A DNA stretch of 64,000 nucleotides from Lepiota brunneoincarnata (GCA_023014365.1 JAEBUN010000007.1:1302001-1366000); one strand, 5' to 3'; numbered from the stretch's first letter, positions 1-13,008 are shown. The notes: generated by a model not told the origin, from the letters alone. Numbers and translations: made by a program.

Positions 1-1324
1 AGCAAAGTACGCCATACTTACCTTTCATGCCGGACTTTTCTTATCGTTCTCTACAGGTCTGCGCAGTAGCCGCACAAGCGGGTCACACCAGGGAGTTACA
101 ATCCGTTCAATTAGAAAGGGGCATGCGGATCGTGGACTCCCCAGGTGTAGTTTTTGACGACGATGATTTTTATGATGGGAAGTGCGATAAGAAGGGAAGT
201 GTTCTACTGCGAAATGTTGTCAAGGTCGAAGATGTTGAGGATCCTATCGCTGTTGGTTAGTCTGATCTCATGTCTCAAGTCGATGTCTTTCGCTAAACTT
301 TCTGCAGTGGAGGAAATTGTAAATCGGACGACGCCCGAAACACTTCGAAGGATTTACAAGATACCGGAATATAAATCTACTCTCGAGTTTTTGACAATGC
401 TCGCTCTGACCAATGGTCGGCTACTCAAGGTCATTCCTGGATACACCACTATTGCAGACTTGAGTTAACTTCAAATTATTGACAGGGTGGAACGCCAGAT
501 TTGATAGCGATGGCTCGCCAGGTCCTTAATGATTGGAATCACCAAAAGATACCGTATTTCTCAGAAGCCCCTTCCATCCACCCTTCGCTAATACCTACAA
601 CAAGTAAGTCAAGAATTTGGGTGTGTGCATATGATTTTGACACTCCTCAGTTCCGACCGCCGCCAGTGGTGGAGGGACAATCGTCGCTCCAGGCGCTGAG
701 AACGTGGGCCAAGCCCAAATTGTTTCCCAATTCTCGAAACCCTTCGAGCTCGAGGGACTTTTTGGAGCTGCAGATGTCGGTGCATTTGGTAATCAGAAGG
801 GTGAAATTCCGATGGATGCTGATGAAGATGACGACATCTTTTTTGACGCTGAAGAGGGACCCCCAGAAAATGATGGGTAGGTTTTAATCACTCTGTTGCC
901 TCTTGATGTGGTTGAATATATCATTACTAGAACCGGAGGTCAGATGGAATACGAAGGCCCGCCACCACACAATCCACTTAAGCGGTCAAGATCGCCCTCT
1001 CAATTTGATGACACCGCCAATGGCTCCAGGCGCGGAGACACACCCTTGGGGGCTCGCATAGAAGAACAGCAATACGTTCGCCAGCCCAAGCGCAGACGCA
1101 AGAATAAAGACATTCCTGATTATAACACACCGGTGGACGGGCACATACTCGAGCGTATGGAACGGAGCAATCCCTTGAACCGGAAGAACCTGAAGGGGGA
1201 GGCCAAGAGGGAGGCCAAGAAAATGAGGAAAGCGCATCGGGCGAAAGCGCTAGCAGAAAGAGCCGCCGCAGGGGGACAGATGGACATAGACAATGAGGGG
1301 CTACAGTTCACTTTTATGGCTTGA
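1..1324 (+). CDS. Nucleolar circularly permuted GTPase (GNL3L/Grn1/Nug1 type), 3' part
   Basis: C-terminal part of a YlqF/YawG-type GTPase needed for nucleolar 60S ribosome maturation; the 5' end lies outside the window. Bases 1-6 fit an exon end (Ser-Lys) followed by an intron at 7-56. The next exon carries the switch-I-like stretch AAQAGHTRELQ and the G3 motif DSPGVVF, followed by an acidic run. In permuted GTPases the G4/G5/G1 motifs precede these, so they should lie upstream. Further exons encode the helical region after the G domain, an acidic stretch (DEDDDIFF) and a basic tail (KRRRKNKD, then KREAKKMRKAHRAK) typical of nucleolar localisation. Introns are short (for example 426-487 region and 605-650 region). 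The stop is TGA at 1322-1324. The frame looks intact. Family is confident; assignment among Grn1, Nug1 and GNL3L is less certain. Confidence 0.88.
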
Positions 1325-3527
1325 TCGACCCTACAACTTTAATGATTTATGCTGGCTGTACTTTACGATCAAACGGGATATTCCCTGGGTACCCCGGGCC
1401 ATCCCCAACTTCATTCTCACCAGATGACTGGTCGCTATCCTTGCAACGTTTTGAACAATGTTGCCATTCAACTGAATAGGGTGATACGCCCGCAACACCC
1501 TAGCAAATAGCCCCAAAAAATACTTAATCATTACCTAACCAACTACAGCTTCTGTGCGTTTCAGTCTCTTCGAAGAGAAGCCTTATATCGTCATAAATGC
1601 TCGCTAAGTTTAAGCGAACGGCCATGGGTAACACAACAATGACTAAGATACCGGCTCTCTGGATTAAAAGGTTGGGTGTATCGCTGGATATTGCTAGTGG
1701 ATCGGAGGATGATAGGGTGGTAATATAAGTGTTTTCGTGACAAACTATGGGCCTCGACCAGCATAATTTAGCACCAGCCCACGCCACGTAATGACCTGTA
1801 TTATCCGTTGCACTAACCTGATTTGAGTGACTGGCCTAGATAAGTGATCCACACCGGCTATGTCTTCGCCAACCTGGCATGACCACTTGTCGAGAGTACG
1901 TTGTCGGGTGACGTTCTTTTTTATCGGACCTTATTGGAGATTTCTCAGACGGTCCCAGTCAGTTGACCCACGTAAGCACTTCCAGTATTTGAAAACTCAT
2001 CTATGCGAGCTATTATGCAATGCCAGCTATGTCCGTTCACCATTGTATGCGACTTGGACTGCCGATGATCTAAACCATCAGTGCTTCAGCGAATGCCTTA
2101 CGAATTTAACACGGGGATCGGAATAATGTGGTATTGTTGTCAAAATGAATCGGAGCTCGGAACCTACTCTCTCTTAATCCTTGATGAGCCAGTTTCTTGG
2201 TCGCAGAACACTTGGGGCAACGGGCTTGTGTCTGAATGCAGCGATGCCGATATCCGCAATGTGAGCAATTACGGAGACTCCTGTTTCATTCAGTCCAGCG
2301 TATCCTCCTTGTCCCCCGCTCAGGCTCGTTCCCAGACGTGAACCAGAATGTAATCAACCCAGATCCTCGGATATAAGCATAGAACAAGTCGCCGCTATTA
2401 AATCTAGAAACGCGTTTTTTTTTTTGGTTCTAAAGCACGGCCGGTTGCATGGATCACCCTTGCTCGACAATCTCCGCCAGGAATCGATACGGTTTTTATG
2501 TAAGTTAAAATTCGGCTTATATGGTCCCGAACATTCTGGCGGAGTGGGACTAACCCCTACCGAACATGTCCTTCGTAATTTTGTGTGGCGGTGGCTTATG
2601 CTTCACAACACTCACAACAGCACAAGACTTGCATCACCCTTTTTAGGAATGCAACATGCACGTCTATTTAATTTTTCAATATTCAATATTCAATAGCCGG
2701 CAACGCCCGTCCAATCAATACCGTTCCCAGCTTCGCGGGAGCCAATCACACACCGAAGGCGGAGTCGCAGACTACCAGAAAATTTCAGCGTACATGGATG
2801 ATTGGAATTTGCATGCCACCTGGTATCATTGTCAGTGATGGTGTTGTCATCCCCACTTGTATCACACCGAGAACGAACGACTTTAGTAGGTGGAGATAAT
2901 GGTCTCTCCGTGGGATACCCCTCATACGTCTGCTTCGGGTTCACAGCAGTGCGAGAAATCCATTTACTAGAGTCAAAGGCCCAAACAGTACCCCCATGGA
3001 GAAGCATATAATAAACGAGCCCTATTTCCATGCACATGACCACCCCTTCAGACCGTAGTCTGTATGACATCTTTGTCGGGTGTGTCATCTATACCAATAC
3101 GGTGCAAACGAACTAGTCGGGTTGTCAACAAGGCACTTGACCAAATAGGCCAGCATTGACCCTTGTCCGGATATACAAGCCGAACGACAAACAACCAGGG
3201 GGGAAGCATTGCCCTCGAAGAGCTTCGGAGTCTCTGGAACCGTCATCCTGGGCACCCCTTACGTGAGAGACAATATACGCCGCCAGACTCATTGTAGCCA
3301 TGTTTCGAATGGCCCCTTCTATGGCAGAATTATTCCGCGCGGGGGCTCATCATACTCCGGAGTAGACCGTGGAGGGATACGGGGGCCTCATCTTCTGGGA
3401 ACAAGAGTATTATTGGCGCTTCACGATAGCGCATGTACTTGAAACGACTAGGAAATTAAAGTTGTAATATGTGCCCAGATACCTCTAAGCTACCAGAGCC
3501 CGACATCTACAAGAGTTGTTGCCTACC
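1325..3527. other. Gene-poor stretch, 2.2 kb
   Basis: Only short open frames without recognisable domains or a convincing exon chain on either strand. A T-run lies near 2417-2429. No RNA gene or element was seen. It separates the GTPase 3' end from the 3' end of the first kinase. Confidence 0.5.
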
Positions 3528-4803
3528 CTAAGACAACGTGGGAAGGCCCTGGATTAGTTGTAGAAGTTCCTGAGCTGGGGACCTCGCCAGTGGTTGCCTC
3601 TTCCAGCATCTCTTAAGGATAGGCCAGAGATCGGCTGTGCCCGAAGGAGCCGGAGATGGGTAGGCGGGTTGGGGATTCTCGGTCCCAACAACATAAAGCA
3701 CAAAGGACACGGTGTTGGTGTATTCGTGATATGGTCGAAGGCCCGTCCAGATCTGTGAGGCTCCTTTTCAGTGCCACTGATTTGGGTCAACAATAGAAAT
3801 GCGCAAACTTCATAACAGGCCAGGCCAAAGCCATAAATGTCGGTCGCCTTAGTCGGTTTACCCGTGTGGTCCTCGTCACACAACACCTCGGGTGCAGAGT
3901 AATAGAGCGCTGAAGCAGGCTTTGTGGTGAAACCGGTCTCCTCAATGATCCTTGAGCGACCAAAATCGCAGAGGAGCGCATTTCCATGATCATCAATGAG
4001 AATGTTTGACTGGCAGATATTTTCAAGTTGTGCCAGAAGAGGAATGATAGGTCCGCACTCACTGGTTTGATGTCTCCATGAACGACATTTACGGAGGTAT
4101 CATGGAGGTATGCCATCGCTGCGGCGACGCCCTTGATCTAATCATCAGGAAGGCATCAAAATTTGTCCGCTGAACATAGAACATAAACTTCATCACAGAC
4201 CAAGAAGGAGCGGTCAGCTTCTGGGTGAGCCAGAAGATAATGAGCCACGGTTTCGTTGTCGCAGTACGGTGAGACGAGGGCAGGGCAACCATACCGTCCA
4301 AGGTCGCTCGCAACGCCTAAAAACTCGAGAATATTGGGATGCTTCAATGCGTGCCACACCCGGGTCTCTCTGTGAACACGCTGAGTGTATAATACATATG
4401 GCTCGTCAAAAGAATGGCTGATTTATCCGCGGGAAACGCTTACGCGTCTGATCTTCTCGACGAAGTTTGGTTCGTTTTTCATGCTCAGCACTTTGATGGC
4501 GACCTGCACGAGTGTAAGTTGGGATTTTCGATCAAACGTCTTGATACGACTAGCCTTAATTCGTTTCCCGGCTTCGTCGATGTATGTTCCGGAGTAGATT
4601 TGTCCAAAACCGCCCACATAAAGAGGATACTTTGTGGGTTGACTCTCTATGAATCCTGCGAGGTCCTGCAATGTAGAACGTGTCAGTAGTAACGTCGAAG
4701 GCTTAGTTGTACAGTTGCTATACCCTGTAAGGATGTTGTTCAACGACATCGTCCGGAGGATGCATGGTCGCTTCGTCGTTGGGGGTGACGATCCTGGGGT
4801 CAT
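3528..4803 (-). CDS. Protein kinase, tandem copy 1
   Basis: A short protein kinase of the TKL-like type expanded in mushroom-forming fungi. Reading down the minus strand from the ATG at 4803: a short N-terminus, the glycine loop GGFGQIYSG, VAIKVL with the ATP-binding lysine, a hydrophobic hinge region (SPYCDNETV), the catalytic loop HGDIKPSN, the metal-binding DFGRS, an APEVL-like end of the activation segment, and C-lobe motifs (DIYGFGLACYE, then RCWKRQP). Introns split the frame, including one inside HGDIKP|SN and one after CYE. The stop is TAG at 3528-3530. All key catalytic residues are present, so it is probably active. There is no extra domain and no signal peptide. Substrate and pathway are unknown. 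It lies about 700 bp from a same-strand paralogue at 5505-6811. Confidence 0.85.
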
Positions 4804-5504
4804 GGGCCATTAGAAAGTAGTTTTAGGCCGTCTCTATTGTCCACCGGTCTACTTATACTACCGGCGGAGGGGACCCGAACCGGAGAATAAAGGCCCCAGC
4901 ACGTGCGTCACCAGTCCCTCCTCCAAATAAATACGTCCCTCGGGCGCGATCCAATCTTTGAGGAAATGTATTTCCTTGTCCATTAAACTATGCAGTGATA
5001 CGAGGTACGGGCTGGTAACCAAGGGGGAAAAGCCTCATGGTAGCTGAAGCTCCATTACTTTCCCCGCCATCCTGAAGATTTGCAGATCGGTCAGACAAAG
5101 ATTATGGTTTTTATCATGGTCACACAGGGTTGGGTTCAAAGATATATAATATTCATTCGGGCCGGGAAGTTCTCCATCACCGCAGTGACAATAAGATTGG
5201 ATGCGACCTTGCCTTTTAGTTCACCCGCAGTCTTACCGCCGACCTGGAGAGGATGTGGAGCCGTCAAATCCCTGGGCATTTCCAATTGCACATGTTCCGT
5301 GGTATCAATTTTATTTCAAAACGTATGGTCAGCTTCAATTCTCTAGTCTGCTTGGCTCCTGCTATCCCAGGGCTACCAAGATCCTGATGGGATACTTCTG
5401 CAATTTTAGGGGCTAGCTATCCGGGCCGTGATATGTACCTCACATTCATGGCGCTCGCGTAATAAATTAATTGAGATTAGGCGCCACATCATATATTGAG
5501 GTTG
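4804..5504. other. Intergenic spacer between kinase paralogues
   Basis: About 700 bp. It holds the upstream region of kinase copy 1 and the 3' flank of copy 2. A TATA-like TAGTATAAGTAG reads toward copy 1 on the minus strand near 4849-4860. No further gene was seen. Confidence 0.5.
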
Positions 5505-6811
5505 TTAGTTTCGGGCACCAAGAGATTGAACAACGCCTTCTGCAGTCGGTCTCTTACTCGGTTCTGTCATCCAACATGCCTCGAGTATTGGCCAAAAATA
5601 TTCCGTTCCCGACCGCGGAGAGCTTGGATAAGCAGGCCTTGCATCGTGCATGACAACGTTAATGATGATATAAGTATCGTTGCCAATATCGTGGTATGGC
5701 TGCCGTCCTGTCCAAATCTGCGCCACTAAATGAATAATCAAGGGAGGAAATAAGTGGGCACGGGAGCGAACCTCGTAACAAGAAAGTCCAAATGCATATA
5801 CGTCAGATGCCTTGGTCGGACCTGATGCGTTCCCACTATCAGGGTCTAAGAGTTCCACCGCTTGATATCGGCATGCCCCAGCAGGTCTGGTCGTGAATCC
5901 GCGTTGATTGACGATCTTAGACCGACCGAAGTCGCACAAAAGGGGTTTGCCGAAATCATCAACAAGGACATTAGACTTTAAGGGGAGGAAGGGTGGGGTA
6001 GCGATTAGACCTCCTCTTGGTGCTTGGAGAGAATACTGACAGGTTTAAGATCTCCGTGAATGACGTCCATTCGATGGAGGTATTCGAGACCAAGGGCAAC
6101 ACCTCTGATCTACCAAGCATGTCATTGGATTTTAGCCACACAGTGCTAGAGAGAGTGACAAACCATGGACATGGGGTCGACGTCCGGATGTCTTTTAAGA
6201 TAGTTGGGCAATGTTTCGTTGTCGCAGTATGGTGAAATGAGAGCGGGACAATTCCATCGACCAAGATCACTCGCGAGGCCCAAGAACTCGAGGATATTAG
6301 GGTGACAGAGCCGATGCCACACATACGTTTCCCTGTTCAAGTGCTATAAAGCGGAACATCTAATTGATAAGAAATATTTTCTAGATTGGAGGCAGTTTCA
6401 GAGAGATGACGTACACGTCTGATCCTTTCAACGTCTGTCGGGTCGCTACTCATCCGCAGGACCTTAATCGCAACCTTCGCCGATCATCAGCTGCAAGAAC
6501 GGCGCAGACGACCCGGGTTTACGAGGAATTCTCACTTTTGTCGTTTTTCCCTCTCTTGTGTAGTATCCGATGTAAACATCGGAGTACCCGCCTCCATGGG
6601 CAGGGAATATTGAGGTGGAGTCCCGTTTGATATGTCCAACGAGGTCCTACATCGGCCAACATCGAGTCACGATATCAGCGGGGAAATGGAAGGAAAGCCG
6701 TACCCTGTAGGGATGCTGTTCAAAAGCATCGGCTGGAGGAAGCGCGGCTTGAATAACAATTCCGTTACTGGCAGTACCGATAACAGTAGGGATGGGATCA
6801 AACGAGGTCAT
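5505..6811 (-). CDS. Protein kinase, tandem copy 2
   Basis: Paralogue of the kinase at 3528-4803, same strand and same domain order. The chosen start is the ATG at 6811. The glycine loop is a variant (GGGYSDVYIG), followed by VAIKVL, HPNILEFLGLASDLG, the same SPYCDNET hinge region, HGDLKPSN with an intron in the same place as copy 1, CDFGRSK, and the C-lobe motifs DVYAFGLSCYE and EACWMTEPSKRP. The stop is TAA at 5505-5507. One intron apparently ends at GCGAAG just before the VAIK exon; a nearer AG would put stops in frame. The catalytic lysine, HGD and DFG are all kept. The shared intron positions and close similarity show local gene duplication. The substrate is unknown. Confidence 0.83.
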
Positions 6812-7560
6812 CCTGAATTGACCGTCGAATCGAGGGATGTCAATGTATGGTAGGGGGAGGCTACCAAGGCTAACGATGATAGCAGTGGGTGCACTTATAG
6901 TGGTTCCGTACAAGGGGGGAATCCGATCCTGACCGTGGAGGGGTCTGATGCCATGTATAATAAGCACGTGTAAGGCTGTTGGAATCAAAGATGTGGCGAA
7001 GCCATAGAAGCGCCTACTACACCTGAAGCAGACACTGGTTGACATATACAGAGCTGTATATCAGCACCCGGGACAGCTTTGAGGAGCTTAGGATACGTTG
7101 TCAAACGTCAAGCTTCGAGTGGACGAGCGTCTAGTCTAGAGTAGTGAACATTTCACAGAATAGTCACAGATGCTGTTGATAGAGTATCCGTTGTTATTAT
7201 TGGCTACACTCGCTTTCGTCATGAGTGGAATAGACGCTGGTAGGGTTGACGTTGTGTACTTTTGGAACGGTATGGGGAGCATGAGATAGGCACGTAGGAG
7301 ATGAATGAGATTTGAAATACGAGCCTGTTACTAGGTGCTGGAGGTCTGCGAATACAGGATGTCAGGGCTGACAGTGGAATCAAACAACACCTGATTCTTG
7401 GGGGAACGATTGGTAACACAAGTACTTGTATCCTTTTATGGCTCCCCTTAAACCCCTGCTGTCCCGGCGAGACTCCATTCGTCAGACTGGAATAGATCGT
7501 ACTTCGCCGCATCAGCGCTTTTTGTGCGGAAAAGCTCAGTGAGCACATACCGTTGATCTG
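6812..7560. other. Intergenic region upstream of kinase 2
   Basis: About 750 bp between the kinase 2 start and the MFS transporter stop. Open frames here are short and lack domain signatures; nothing else was recognised. Confidence 0.45.
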
Positions 7561-9142
7561 TCATCCCTTCTTCGCTTTCAAGCTGTTCCACAAGATCATA
7601 ATCATCACGAGACCAATCCCGATGATCACGGTCTCCACCCCGACGTAGACCGTCATCCCTACGCGAACACCACTCCCGCCCCAAATGGCCCCGGTAACCC
7701 TTCCGGCATACATACTATACTGGATTGCAAGCGACGTCCAACTATTCCAGGTCGGCGGCAGTTGTTTGCTCAGCAGGCTCACCGGCACTGTGCTGGCGAT
7801 ATTAAACCCCAACGCCACTGCCCACCAACACATGAAAACACTTGCGTAATCGATCTTTTCAGACTTCAACAGTGACAGGAACACTACCAACGCGGCGAAG
7901 CCGAGACAGGAACCGAAAGCGAGGATTTTACGGTCCTCGATGCGTCGGATGAGGAAGACGTTAAGAATGAGGAAAGGAAAGGTCGCAATGCCTCCGAAAG
8001 CGATGAAATTGCCCGCGGCGGTGGGGGACCAGTGGAATTGGGGTGAGGAGGCGCCGAAGACGGGTAGGTTGGCTTCCCAACCACCGAGAATAAAGAAGCA
8101 GGTCATGGCGAACCAACACATGCAGGCGAGAACACCCCATTGGGCAAGAGTCATTCGGTACTTCTTGAGGGAGATAAATCTGTTGATGGGATTGAGAGGA
8201 ACGGGGGACTGAGATGGGAGGCTTTTGGCTGGGTCCACTTTCTCATCGGGTGTTAGGTGGTAGGGGTATTGAGCGTCCTTTGGGACGTCCTCATAGAATA
8301 TCTGTACACAAACCCAGAAACAACACCACACAGCGGCCATGATCCATGCAGGACTGGTCAGGCCGTTAAATACGGGGTTCTTGAAGCCAATTCTGTAGAG
8401 AAAACCACCGGCGAAGGGACCAAGGCTCATACCGAGCGCTTGGCCGATGACGAGGAGGGTTGCAAGGGTAGTCCTGCGGCGGACACCAACAATGCGAGCG
8501 TCCGAGCAGTAGCGTTTGCAGTACATCCACATCGTGAATCCGAAACCGTTGATGATTCGACCAATCAGTAGTAGATATAGATAATTTGCTCGGTATGCGC
8601 AACCATAAAGGATGTGGCCGAGAATGGAGCCCCCACAACTCACATTCAGTGGGAGAGCGTAGCCACCTAATTACGAGAGGGAGTATTTGAGCTGCTTGTC
8701 TCTTGAACGGGTGTAATCCAGGATTACCTTTATCAAATTTCAGCAAGGGAATCAGGGCGAGCGCAGAGAATACGGTCGGGATCCCAATCACGACACCGGA
8801 GAATGTGGAATCACCACCAAGGTGTTGTGCATATTCGTTGGATGAGGAGACAACAATGAAGAACGATATCTAGGATTGCTTAAGACTTAAAAAATGGAAA
8901 TAAAAACCGGGGTTCCCTACCTGCAGAAGAAGATTGCAAACTACCATTATCGCAAGTGATGATATTTTGGGAAGCTTGAACTCTTCAGTATCAATTTGGT
9001 GTAATAGTCCATCGTTAACGGGCCCGCTTGCGAGTTGCTCAACAGTAGGGGTGTGCAATGGGGGCGTTTCTAGGCATAACGATCGTGCTGCTGTTTCTCC
9101 CGCAGGCGATTTAGCCAAAGGCTGTGTGGGTTGCGAGGTCAT
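7561..9142 (-). CDS. Major facilitator superfamily transporter
   Basis: Polytopic membrane transporter of about 490 residues. The ATG at 9142 starts a polar cytosolic N-terminus of about 60 residues, then the first membrane segment (ISSLAIMVVCNLLLQ). Two introns follow, after LLLQ and after LLKFDKG; the last long exon runs to TGA at 7561. About 11-12 hydrophobic segments can be counted. The segment-2/3 loop carries GRIINGFGF, and the region after it has a basic RRRTTLATLL loop and a Gly-rich helix (GQALGMSLGPFAGG), typical of MFS N-halves. A long central loop separates the two six-helix bundles. The frame is intact. The substrate is unknown. The motif pattern is somewhat like MFSD8/SPX-type vacuolar MFS proteins, but this is only an impression. 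Confidence 0.85.
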
Positions 9143-9971
9143 GTGCTGGGTGTTTGTCTCGAATACCTGGAGCTGGGATCGCAGTCAGGAGCTATGTTAT
9201 GTCTTGAGGGCTTTCGTGGCTCTCTGTGTCGCTTGTGCCTTGGTGGCGCCCGTGACCCGGGGGGTCCCAGGTGGCGGTACATAGCGGAATTCAAGGAGAC
9301 AAAAATTGTTTAAATGGAGCCATGTGCGCGTACATTCATGCCACACTGTATCCGGAGCCGAGATTTGGTTAGGCGAAGACCTCGTCAATGTAATGAGGGA
9401 GACTTATTGTGCTGGCTAGCCACTGTTGGTTCGCGGTAAGGTCACGGTAGATGTTTTTTCCGACGGAAACGTCGTCGCGGGGGCCTGAGAGGAGAATCTA
9501 TGCGGGTGCATGGTGAATCCATTTGTGCCGCACACACGCGCCGGACGTGCGTCCACTATTAAACTGCGGCATATGAGACCTCGTTGGAGCTGTCAGTGAT
9601 TGCTGGGAAGAAACAGGATACTCTGGTTCATGGCATCAGTCATAGTGCAACTGACAGGGATAGTAATCAAGGGATCGCGAGTGACCTTGAGGTCTAAGAG
9701 TCTCTGCCCTGTGCTCTGCGTTGGGTAAGGCAACTATGATGGCTGTCGCTGTCCCTCCCGAGGATGGTTTTCGGCGTCATGGAGGGGATTCCAGACGACA
9801 AATGAGTCAAGACGCTGAGGCCGGTCGTGGCGCCTAAAAAGGCATGCAGTGCTTCGGTGCCGGCCGCTGAGGGTATATAGGGGCAACTGAGCCAGCATGG
9901 CCCTTGCTTTCTTTCCACACACCCAGGCTCCCACCTTCCGGCCCAATATAAGTGTTATAGTGAGCACCGAC
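9143..9971. other. Intergenic region between divergent MFS and FHA genes
   Basis: About 830 bp shared upstream region. A TATATAG element lies at 9874-9880 on the plus strand. No separate gene was recognised. Confidence 0.5.
9874..9880 (+). promoter_or_regulatory. TATA-like element for the FHA gene
   Basis: TATATAG 92-98 bases upstream of the ATG at 9972. Because it is only about 20 bases before the in-frame ATG at 9897, transcription would start at or after that codon, which favours 9972 as the start. Confidence 0.4.
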
Positions 9972-12360
9972 ATGTTAGATGACGAGATCCAATATCTGGG
10001 CACTCGTCCCAAGCCCAGAGAGCCTCCTCGCTTTCCGCAGCGCTCTGTCGCCGGTATGCTCTTATCGCCCGGTGTCCGCCATCTGCCTGATGTAGTGCAC
10101 AGGAGTTACGCTACACATTGAGAAGTCAGACGGCAACGATGCTTACCTTCTAGCCTTTGAAAGGGACAAATCCTCCACTATCCATATTGGCCGTCGGCCA
10201 GGCTCTGAGATCGAGTCTCGGACGCTGGATCAGGAGAAAGGCAGGGCCATGTTCCGCTGTGCAGTCGTGAGTCGTAGGCACGCAAAGATTGCCTTCTCGG
10301 ACAGTGGCCATGTATGCGCTCCCCTTCCTGCCCCTCTCCTCCTTCAGCTTGCTAATGCTCGCCAGGTGTATCTCATCGATCTCAACTCGCACCATGGGAC
10401 CCATATCCGTAAGCCAGGTGAAACTTCGTCGAGGATGTTGGAACCTGAAATGCCGACACCACTCTCCGACGGAGATATCATCACTTTTGGGAAAACTGTG
10501 GGCAGGAATGAGGAGATGGTCAGACCTGTGGTTGCTCGGGTCCAACTACTACACAGCGGACCATCACCTACCATCAAACCCCTGGTGGTTCCCGACACCA
10601 CTCTGATCTCTAGGTCTACTTCTGGCCGATATGGCCTTCATTCACCTTTGTCATCCTCATCCGATGAAGCTTACAATGGTCAATCAGACTCGTATTCTGA
10701 TATCGAGGAAATACCTCCTCCAGCGTCTACAGCTGCAGTGCCTGTCGCACAGACGGTTTCGCAGTCCAAACCTGAGTCTCACCTTGGTCGTGCTTTCGAG
10801 GTTCTCAAACGGCTCTTGCCACCTACTTCAATCCCTGTAGAACCCGACTGCGAGCCTGAGCCCCCAATCATTGATGACCCTTCCTCGGCTCAATCCAGTG
10901 CAGCATCCTCTTCTTCCCCTCTATCTGAACTCCCTCCATTTTGGACTCTTTCCGACAACCGTTGTTCTCCTCTCTCGCTCTTCCCACGATATCCCTCTCT
11001 GTCCGGCATCGACTTGTCAGATCATTTCTTCCCTCTCCCTCCTATCAACCCGTCCAAGAGTAGCAGTACTAGCAGCCCCGATGACGACGGCAACCACTCG
11101 CGGTCGGAGTCACCCATGGATCTGGCCAGCCCTTCACCTTCACCAGCAGAACAAACGGAACCTCATGTGATTGGTCCATGGTCCAATTTCTCGCCGGTCT
11201 CCGAGCAGGAGGCTGCTGCGTCAGCTGATAAGTTGCTCATTGCCCTCGATCAATATTTGGAGGAGCCTGCCGCCCAGACTCGAGAAGGCCACGAGGATAA
11301 AGAAGATGCTGCGGCCAACAGCACCCCACACCCATCGACGACGAAGGATAAGGAGAAAGAGCAGGAAATGGTTATAGATCCAGATATGTACGTGACGAAG
11401 GTAGTCTACGAGGAGTTGAAAATGAAGCACCTTAGGCTTCAGGTAAGCATAATTCTTCCTCGCACCAACCGAAACCACCAACATCTAGCAGGAGGAAGTC
11501 AGCAACCTGCAAACCCAGCGTAGGAAATACAAGTCCAAGTTCAACTCCAACGTACACACTGTGACGGACAAGTTTTCTGAGCTCGAAGACAGAGTAAACG
11601 ACATGAGCGCCCAGTGCGCATTGTTCGTGGACCAGATCGAGAATGTCACCAATGTCGACGTGCCGGACCTCCAGGCGCAAATAGATGATTTACAGGACCA
11701 GCAGGCAATGGGACGAGTGGAAGCTGACGACTTGAGGAGAGGGATCGTAGAATTGAAGAATGAGGCGAAAGAGAGAGAGAGCGTACAGAGGGCTGGGGTT
11801 TCGAGCGAGGGGGGCGACCAGGGGAAAATGCAAGAGTATTCGAGGATGTTCCAAGCGCTCGTTGACGGTTAGCACCTTTCCAGCTGTCTTGTTACGGCAG
11901 TCCATCTCACCACCTCTTTCTGTAGAGATGAAGATGTTGCGAACCACGACAAAACAAGAAATCAAAGCCGAGCTTGAGTCCATCCGACTACTCCGGCAGT
12001 CTATCCTCAACGAGGTACTTTTTCCTCTCCCCTGTCTCTTCTTCGATTCCAAGCTCACACACATATAAATAGTCTCCTGTCCCATCCTCCCTCAAGCGCA
12101 AACGAAGCGTCGATGATGAGGGCCAACGTGACACCGAAGCTGATAACAACCACGAGGAGACGGATCGGCTCCTCAAGGATGGCGACGTGCCCATGTCCAC
12201 GAATCCACATCTCCCTCAGGCCGGTCCTTTTGCATTCGGACTTGAGTGTCCAGCACCTGAAAGGTCCTCTCCTAATAAGCGTGCACGAAAGCTCTTGTCG
12301 GCCATTACACCCATCGTAGTTGGAGGCGCAGCCACCTGGTTAGCTTTGGCTTATTCTTAG
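9972..12360 (+). CDS. FHA-domain, coiled-coil, tail-anchored protein
   Basis: Six exons (9972-10053, 10103-10311, 10366-11442, 11492-11867, 11926-12014, 12073-12360) give about 706 residues with all phases consistent. The N-terminal FHA domain (phosphothreonine binding) has the signature pieces IGRRPG, SRRHAKI and NSHHGTHIR near residues 45-120. A long Ser/Pro-rich middle follows, then a heptad-rich coiled coil (exon 4, from EEVSNLQTQRRKYKSK on), a basic cluster (SPNKRARK) and a terminal hydrophobic helix (ITPIVVGGAATWLALAYS) ending right at the stop: a tail anchor facing the cytosol. FHA plus coiled coil plus tail anchor is the layout of SLMAP/PRO45/HAM-4/Far10, the STRIPAK targeting subunit of ER and nuclear envelope. 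Orthology is inferred from layout only. An in-frame ATG at 9897 is an alternative start. Confidence 0.82.
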
Positions 12361-13008
12361 ATCTGAGTAGGAACTTGGAACTTGTGGACCTGGAGGTTTC
12401 CGTGTCGAATTCTTGTTGTAGGAGCCTTGGGCAGAAGGTCCCGGGTTTCGCAATGCTGCCTGTTCCCGTGCACCCTGGAACGCGCTTCTTCACTCTGTTC
12501 GAATGCATGTTGTATTATTACGACTACTGTTCTTTCCTACATTAATCTCTTTCTTTCCTTTCTCTCTCTTTTTTTTTTTTGGTTCACCCCTCTCTTTCTT
12601 GTCAGGTGTCTAACTTAAGTTGGCATCTTTACTTTCCTATGTGCTTTCGAACCCTTGAAATGTTTGTATGTATAATGATTATGTATGTAAACAATCGCAT
12701 TTGTAGTCTGCGCTGCGCCGCCGTTAAAGCTTCTATCAGTACCTAGAATCTGGGACCCACGAGGTTTCAACGAAGCCAACAATATTGGAAAGTAATGAAA
12801 CGCATGCATGTATAAGAGATAAATAGGTGAGGTATTAAGACATGAGGACGCCAACGTGTTGATTGGTATATGTTAATATCGTGTCGTAGTCGTGAACGGA
12901 TGGAACAAGGAATACAAGCGGAGGGAGGGGGAATGCTGCCGAGTAGTGGGGTAAGAGGATAATTGGATATCATTGGAAACCAAAGTGAAAGACGTCCACA
13001 AGCTGCCT
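12361..13008. other. Convergent 3' intergenic region
   Basis: About 650 bp between the stop codons of the FHA gene (+) and the SAC3 gene (-). It is AT-richer with T-runs near 12560-12580; it probably holds both 3' UTRs. No gene was seen. Confidence 0.5.
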
